This document shows, in pieces, positions 58,161-64,000 of a stretch of 64,000 bases of DNA. The DNA lies in assembly GCA_011503125.2 (NCBI GenBank), contig WWBZ02000016.1, positions 1,674,001-1,738,000 of the forward strand, given 5' to 3'. The translations under genes were made by a program, and so were the position numbers. This DNA is from Botryosphaeria dothidea (taxonomy: Eukaryota; Ascomycota; Dothideomycetes; Botryosphaeriales; Botryosphaeriaceae). How positions within the stretch are numbered: the first letter of the stretch is position 1; each line of letters opens with the position of its first letter. The notes below the pieces were generated by a model that worked only from the letters and a program-made list of their open reading frames with translations, was not told the DNA's origin and did no database searches.

Positions 58161-59239
58161 TCACAAGTCATCCTGCAAGCCAACCATCTTCAGCGACTCC
58201 TTCCACAGCCGCGCCTCCTTCTCCTCGTCATACGCCCACGCCGCATGCCCCGAATTCCTGAGCGACATGACATCGTCGCCCTCCCTCAGCGGCCCCTGCT
58301 CGACGCAGTCGGCCAGAAACCGGCCGCCCTTGCGCGCCCACTCGGCCGACACGGCCGCGTACACCGTCGTCGCCGCGCCCTGCGCCGCGCTCTTCATGTT
58401 GCGTGCCATCTCCGGATCCTTCTTCCACGCGTCCGCAGACGCTTCCATGTGCACCTGCAGGCCCGTCCAGATGATCCCTGGGTGCACGCTCGTCGCGTGC
58501 AGGCCGCGCGCGCCGTAGCGCCGCTCGACCTCGTTGGCCAGCCAGATGTTGGCCGTCTTGGCCTGGCCGTACGCCGCCCACGGGTCGTAGTCGCCGTTGG
58601 CGAAGTGGAAGTCGTCGAAGCGCACGGGGGCGAGGCGGTGGGCGGAGCTGCTGAGGCTGACGACGCGGGAGGGGGAGGCGGGCGTGGCGGCGGCGAGGAG
58701 GGCGGGCTTGAGGAGCTGGAAGAGGAGGAAGTGGCCGAGGTGGTTGGTGCCGAATTGCGTTTCGAAGCCGTCCTTGTTGTGGCCGAAGGGCGTGGCCATG
58801 ACCTGTGGTGTTTGTTTTTAGCGATGGGTTGGTGAATCGCCGGTCTTGGGGGACTTACGCCTGCGTTGTTGATGAGCACGTTGACTTTTCCGTTGCTCTT
58901 TGCCAGGATTTCTTTGGCGCCTTCTTTGATGGAATCGAGAGAGTCGAGCTCTGCTTTGACCACGTGGATTGGGGCCGTGTTGGATGGGGAGGATGCCAGG
59001 ATTTCGTCGACTACGGCTTGTCCCTTGGGCACGTTGCGGACGGTTGTGATGACAGTGGCGCCAGTGGAATGGAGGGCACGGATAGTTTCGACACCAATGC
59101 CAGCAGAACCTCCCGTCACGACGAATACTTTGTCACCGAGTTTGCCTTCAAGGCCCTCGTCCTTGATGATTTGAAGGGCAGTTGGCCGAGCGTCGCCGAG
59201 ACCTTGAGGGTTCTCGTGAGCGGCGGCGTAGCGAGACAT
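58161..59239 (-). CDS. Short-chain dehydrogenase/reductase
   Basis: Exons 58859-59239 and 58161-58802 (56-nt intron) give 340 aa. Classical SDR motifs: TGGSAGIG (cofactor loop, about 41-48), NNAG ending at the exon junction, SLSSSAHR (catalytic Ser strand) and YGQAK (catalytic Tyr/Lys), followed by HPGIIWTGL. The pattern with WAAYGQAKTANIWLANE fits the retinol-dehydrogenase/WW-oxidoreductase-like group of NADP-dependent enzymes common in fungi. The substrate is unknown. A TATAATTATA element lies about 86 nt upstream. It is convergent with the NLP gene. Confidence 0.9.
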
Positions 59240-59324
59240 GATGGTATGGTGATGAGTAACGTGGTTTCAAAGAAGAGGTTGATATTGTGACTGCTGGTGT
59301 GTGATTTCCCGTAAGGCAGCCGGC

Positions 59325-59334
59325 TATAATTATA
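59325..59334 (-). promoter_or_regulatory. TATA-like element of the SDR gene
   Basis: TATAATTATA, about 86 nt upstream of the ATG at 59239. Confidence 0.45.
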
Positions 59335-60430
59335 CCTATACTTTCTTTACTAGAGTCGGATGTACAGTACGGAGTTACGAATATTGAGGCAGTGAGATGA
59401 CTATTAACTTCCCTACTCTTCTCTACTTCTGAGTAGCGGCGGACGAACTGCGGAACAGCCATGGTGGGCTTAATGCGTTTTACAGTCCCCACCAGCAAGG
59501 AGATAGGGCGGACATAGACGGTTTTAAGAACGACAGCAGAGCAGATTCAATATGCAAGGACTTTATTTTCCGATCTGCTCGGGCGATGGCCGACTTGATG
59601 GAGTCATTTGGGGCGGGTGCCGGAACGAAGCGTATCCGGGCCGGCGCCTGTCCCTATCCTTAACGGAGCCGATTTACCCCCGCCATAGATTGTGCATGGC
59701 AAAAGATGGCATTTGGGATGCTGTGTTATAAAAACGCATGAAGAACCCTTGGGCCTGCGCTGTGCCATAGCTGGAATGCCATCAGCGTTCCGGCCTCCAC
59801 ATCCAGGGATCGGAGGTATTTCCGTGGCCGGAGTAGCCTGTGCTTTTTTCATTCCGGGAATACTGGGTTACCCGACAGATACTGGGTTACCCGACAGCGG
59901 ATGGCATGTGCAGTTTCGATGCTAGAGGTCGATGAAGACGAGCAAAGAGAAAGCTAGCTGTTGGCGAGGTTGCGAGGCTCTCAGGCAGGCAGTTGGTTGT
60001 GGCTGTGCCCCGGCTGTTGGACCCGCCGATCTGCAGCACTCCGCTTCGATCAGCCTAGAGAGTGCAGGATTTACAGGGTTTGACAAGGGACAGCTCCCGG
60101 AGAGGGCAATTAGCCGGCAGTGGTCCGACAGCGACAACAGATGGATACCTATCGAGCGCCAAGTGCTGCGAACGTCGAATCAACTAGCTGCCGCTGACTC
60201 TTGAGTGTTCCATGGCAGCTGAAAAGCTTGGTCTCGACTCTTGAAACCGGCTGAGCTGGCGGCCCATGATGTCATCCAAGGCTCCTGTGTGACCAGAACG
60301 CCAAGTGCGACCCAGCTGCCAATCTCGATAAGAACCCAAAAACCCCGCCCCCGCACCGAGCAGCAACAAACACCACAACAGCCAATCGCCCTCAATTAGC
60401 CTTTCGAAACCACTTCTTCCACCAACAAAC
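59335..60430. other. Divergent intergenic region
   Basis: Between the SDR gene and the small forward gene. A short direct repeat, ACTGGGTTACCCGACAG-type, occurs twice at about 59,862-59,897. No gene seen. Confidence 0.5.
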
Positions 60431-60811
60431 ATGGACTTCGTCAACAAGCTCGCCGGCGGCTCCTCCGAGAGCAAGAAGCAGGAGCAGACCGAGCAGAAGT
60501 CCAGCGGCGGCTTCATGGACAAGCTCAACGGCATGGCTGGCGGTGGTCGCGAGAGCGAGAAGAACGAGGACGCCCTCGACAAGGGTCAGCCCTCCATCCC
60601 CCTCGCCTTTCTCGCATCCTTCATTCTAACACAGCTCGCAGGTGTCGACTTCGTGCAGGAGAAGTTCTTCGGCCAGGGCCCCCAGGACAACGAGAGCGCT
60701 GTCGAGCAGGCCAAAGACGAGCAGATCTCCGACTTCATCCGCTCCAAGTACAAGGCCACCACTGGCTCCGACTTCCCCGTCGCCGACAAGGACAAGAAAT
60801 TCGGCTCGTAG
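60431..60811 (+). CDS. Small conserved fungal protein of unknown function
   Basis: Exons 60431-60584 and 60642-60811, with a 57-nt intron (TTCTAAC branch), give 107 aa. The N-terminal half repeats a motif, DFVNKLAGG near the start and FMDKLNGMAGG from about residue 29, each followed by a Lys/Glu-rich linker. The second exon gives GVDFVQEKFFGQGPQDNE and QISDFIRSKYKATTG, segments that resemble a widespread small fungal protein family induced in stress or dormancy; I cannot name it with certainty. The donor is GTCAGC rather than GTAAGT. The intron has no stop and is a multiple of three, so retention would add 19 hydrophobic residues (126 aa in total). Confidence 0.8.
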   Translation: MDFVNKLAGGSSESKKQEQTEQKSSGGFMDKLNGMAGGGRESEKNEDALDKGQPSIPLAFLASFILTQLAGVDFVQEKFFGQGPQDNESAVEQAKDEQISDFIRSKYKATTGSDFPVADKDKKFGS

Positions 60812-61803
60812 AGCAGGCCGAGAGGGATACAGGATGCAATTGAGCATGCCCAAAAGGCAAATTAGCGGATGACGATACTCCATCAATGAAAGTTTCCCTA
60901 TTCAGCCACATTGATGGCTTGACCACAAGAACCTTGGTCCTGTGCCTGCTGCGTGACCGTCACGGTAAAGGCAGGTAGATCGATCGGACCAGGTCTATTA
61001 TCCTCGTCGAAAGCGCGCCAATGCAATCTTAAACGCTGTCATCATGTTTACCCAACTACTATCCATACAGCTTGCATTCCAAGCTGACCGGACAATCAAC
61101 CCCGCAGCTCTCATTTGATGCAGTGGTTCTTGACTCCATCAGGATCCGGCGCTTTTACGGATCGCCGACATTGCTGAGATCTTCCGAGCTAAGCAACGCT
61201 ACGCTTCTTAGGTCCCGGCGTTGAGCAAGCCACACGCGTGTCATCTCCAGTGGCGTTCACAGCAGTGGGTTTCCGTTCATGTACATTTTACTACACACTC
61301 CAGGTACTCTTGTCCGCTGACAATGATTTGACACTGTCATGTCAATACTGTCCACCATGGTTGAGGCTATGTTTGTTTTTAATCTCTCTTCAACCTGTCC
61401 ATTTCACTCTTGTATCCTCATATATTAGTTGAGCTTTTTTATACTTGTCGTAGTTGATACGAACATTCTTATACTCCTGCACATCGGGCTCATGTCACTT
61501 TCCCCTTTTAAACTGGGTCACTGATTCCCCTTGACTAATGGGAATGCCTATCATACATAGAAAGTAACCAATACTCTGATTTGAACGATAACACCAGCGC
61601 TCAATTCCCGTTCGAGATGTCCAAGTTCATTATTTACAGGTTTGTATCATACATGTACTTCGAATTATTCTACGTTACTGCACATTCCAACAAGAAAAAC
61701 CGAAAAGTATATACAAACCAACCCAACTCCCTAACATAAACGAAACACAAAACACGAGCGTTCAACCCTCTCGTCACCCTGCCTTCCCAACACCCCACAC
61801 CGA
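60812..61803. other. Convergent intergenic region
   Basis: About 1 kb between the small protein gene and the reverse-strand receptor gene, AT-rich after 61,300. No gene seen. Confidence 0.5.
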
Positions 61804-63161
61804 TCAATCGACAAACCACGACCCGCCCCTCTCCACCACCGCTATACTGCCCCCCTCCTCCTCCTCCTCATCCCCACCCGTCGACGCCAACCTCGACGCC
61901 CCCGCCATCCTCGGCCGCTGCTGCTGCTGCTGCTGCCGCCCGGTACCAAACGTCCGCATCCGACACCCGATCTCCTGCACCGCCGACGCCCCGCCCGACC
62001 ACCGCCGCACGAAACCCTCGTGCGCGCGCACGTACCGCACGCCCCGGCCGGCGTGCTGGTACAGCATCGGCGCGTTGCTGATGACGACCGCGACGAAGGT
62101 CTCGCGGCAGGCCCAGCTGGTTGCGCGGGCGGGTGCGGCGTTGGACGGGTCCTGTTTGGGGGGAGTGTGTTAGTGCGAAGTGTTTGGTGGTGGGGGGGGG
62201 GGTGGGGTTTTTTTTTTTTTTTAAACAGCAAAGGGTAGGCGATGGGTCAGAGGTGGGACTTACGCTCAATATGAGGGCGCAGCGCAGGATGCCGGCGGCC
62301 ATGACGAAGATGGCGCCGCAGAAAATGACGGTCAGGGAGAGCTTGGTGCGGAGGGGCAGGGTTTTGGCGGTCCAGAGCATGCGGAGCGGGATGGAGGTGA
62401 GGAGGGCGTCGGTCGAGGTGTTGAGGACGACGGTGACGTAGAGGTTGGGTTTGGAGATGGCGGGTTGGCAGTGGTCTGTGAGGGGGAGGGTCAGGGTTGG
62501 AAGGTTGGTTGGTCGAGGTATGTGGGTTTTGCTTACTTCCTGGGTCGGGGTGGACTTGCCAGTTGTGGTGGAAGGGTTGGCAACCGAGGAGGGCGGTGGC
62601 TTCGGTTGCGATGAACGTGGCGAGGATGATGCCGTAGCATATTTTGAGGCGGGTGTCGTATTGTTGTAATCCAGACCTTTGTCTTCTTCAGCAAGAGTAC
62701 TTCCAGTCCGCGCAGTGACTCTTCGCACTCACGTAAGTCTTGAGTAAAAGAAGCAGACAGAGAGCTTACACAGCCAAAGCATCAGGATATAAAGAGCCCA
62801 TCCGACGAGCTGTGTCTTTGATCCGTTGACTCTGAGGTAGTACTCGTATGATCGTAGATCCAGTTGTCTCCGTTGTTCGTCCGTCATTCCATTGTTCGCC
62901 AAGCCGGCCCAGAAAGCTCCCTGCGCGTAGGCAGTGACGGTCTCGAGAGTGTATACTATCTCTAGGTGAGTTAGTCATTGCTAAAAAATAGTGAAAGGTT
63001 ACCACCATAACAAGGAGCATGCAATAATCGTCCCATTCAAGGCCCCGAATTCCTCGCGATGTTGCATTGAGAGTGACGCGGAGGCAGATGATAAGGACTC
63101 CCAGGGACAGCAGTATGAAAGCTTCTGGAGTGAAGCCGTACTCAAAACTGGTTCTTGCCAT
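61804..63161 (-). CDS. Pth11-like rhodopsin-domain membrane protein
   Basis: Five exons (63003-63161, 62733-62959, 62537-62676, 62264-62475, 61804-62151) give 361 aa. Introns of 43, 56, 61 and 112 nt keep phase throughout. Seven hydrophobic helices match the fungal rhodopsin-like domain: FILLSLGVLIICLRV, WDDYCMLLVM, TVTAYAQGAFWAGLANNGMT, QLVGWALYILMLWLCKLSV, CYGIILATFIATEATALLGC, ISKPNLYVTVVLNTSTDALL and FCGAIFVMAAGILRCALIL, then RETFVAVVISNAPML. The tail holds a Gln run and an acidic run. No CFEM domain precedes it. Such proteins are orphan receptor candidates. The start at 63161 is the first ATG; an upstream exon is not excluded. Confidence 0.85.
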
Positions 63162-64000
63162 CCTGGGCTTTCCTGGAACTAGATTGCCTGGTGAGCGGTG
63201 CACACCGGCAGGAGGTGATACTGTTGTTGCTTCAAGCGGGACAATGAAGAAGCTTTATCCTATCGTGAGCCTCGTGAATTTGGAATCTCTACCTACACAT
63301 GGCCCCAGTCTAGAGGGGGTGCGGCTGAGTTCGTGAGGCGATTCCGCATTACGGGACCTCTTTCCCTGGCTATGCATGCGGCTAGAGTTCATGTGCGTCT
63401 CTGTACAACCGTGAATGGGAATTCAACTGGTGGAATTGCTGGAAAAGAAATGTGTCTACGGGCCAAGAAACTCAATTGACAGACCTTAGCACGGGCAGGA
63501 GGTTGATCCAGATCCATCTCGCAAGACGCTTTGGCGAGCACCGAGATAAACGTATTGCTTTTTCCCGTTCATCTGTGGGGTAGATATGAAATACCTGCCG
63601 GAGAACCAAAAGCATACAATCGAGAAGCGGCTCGCGATGTGCAAAGATGCGTTCTTCAAACGGTGCTAGACCCGAAACAAGTGAGATCGGATGTACCCGC
63701 AGCCGCTTTTGTCCCGATCTCAAAGATGTCGACAGAATATAGCGCCCAACTTGGTAATACTCCTGCCACATCGGATCTTTGGATTGGCCGCCTCTTGCCG
63801 GATCTCACTCTTGCCGAGCGTTGGTCTCCACTTGGCTTGTGGGGTTTGTGACGATCTTTCTCCTTGACAGGCGGACGTTACTCCGGGGCGTTATGGCTGG
63901 CGGCTCATTTTGGCGGGACGTAGCGAGATATTTAACGCGCAGCTCGACAACCGATTCTTGGGTGTAATCCTAGTGGTCGCCTCGAGCCAGCATATCTGGA
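63162..64000. other. Window end, no supported gene
   Basis: Upstream of the Pth11-like gene. A 99-codon ATG frame at 63,472-63,771 (-) has no recognised domain and may be a fragment; not called. Confidence 0.4.

Noticed and set aside
63472..63771. 99-codon reverse ATG frame near the window end
   Set aside because: Has a start and stop but no recognised domain and an equally long forward frame; insufficient evidence.

Overview
This window comes from the nuclear genome of a filamentous ascomycete (Pezizomycotina). The evidence is short spliceosomal introns (mostly 43-70 nt) with GTRAGT-type donors and CTAAC/CTGAC branch sites, and typical families of that group: AIM11, CSC1/DUF221 channel, CFEM and Pth11-like receptors, an NPP1/NLP protein, and small secreted proteins. 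A plant-associated Dothideomycete-like fungus is a reasonable guess, but the sequence alone does not prove it. All gene models below were spliced by eye from reading frame, splice sites and family continuity; no search was run.

Layout. 1-10 kb: a small Ser/Thr-rich secreted protein (2507-3221, -), AIM11 (4721-5275, +) and a MoaE/CnxH molybdopterin synthase subunit with an unusually long intron (6338-7854, -), separated by long gene-poor stretches. 10-20 kb: a disordered fungal protein (10003-11157, +), a 4.7 kb non-coding stretch holding a striking 85-nt inverted-repeat hairpin (13969-14053), and a large CSC1/OSCA-type channel (15833-19708, -). 20-30 kb: an FAD-dependent oxidoreductase (21454-23380, -), a CFEM-domain seven-helix receptor (25009-26792, -), and a retroelement-derived Pol beta-barrel/protease-like gene with its own TATA box (29160-29957, +). 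30-42 kb, accessory in character: a 934-aa serine-rich secreted protein with a pentapeptide repeat block, a 123-aa six-cysteine secreted protein, a 490-bp MITE-like element that truncates an NLR-type alpha/beta hydrolase gene, a polytopic membrane protein, and a cupin beside a carboxymuconolactone-decarboxylase-like gene.

42-55 kb: two very large RNA-helicase genes in divergent head-to-head arrangement. One is a ZNFX1-like protein (CCCH finger, SF1 helicase, NF-X1 fingers, C-terminal RZ finger; 42566-48437, -). The other is a DDX60-like Ski2-family helicase with an N-terminal PIN-like region (49527-54832, +). In animals both families act in RNA sensing or antiviral defence, and the ZNFX1 family acts in RNA silencing in nematode and fission yeast. 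Their shared 1.09-kb promoter region is the best candidate here for a previously undescribed functional module.

55-64 kb: an NLP-type necrosis-inducing protein (57059-57841, +) convergent with a short-chain dehydrogenase (58161-59239, -), a 107-aa conserved small fungal protein whose intron is in frame if retained (60431-60811, +), and a Pth11-like membrane receptor (61804-63161, -).
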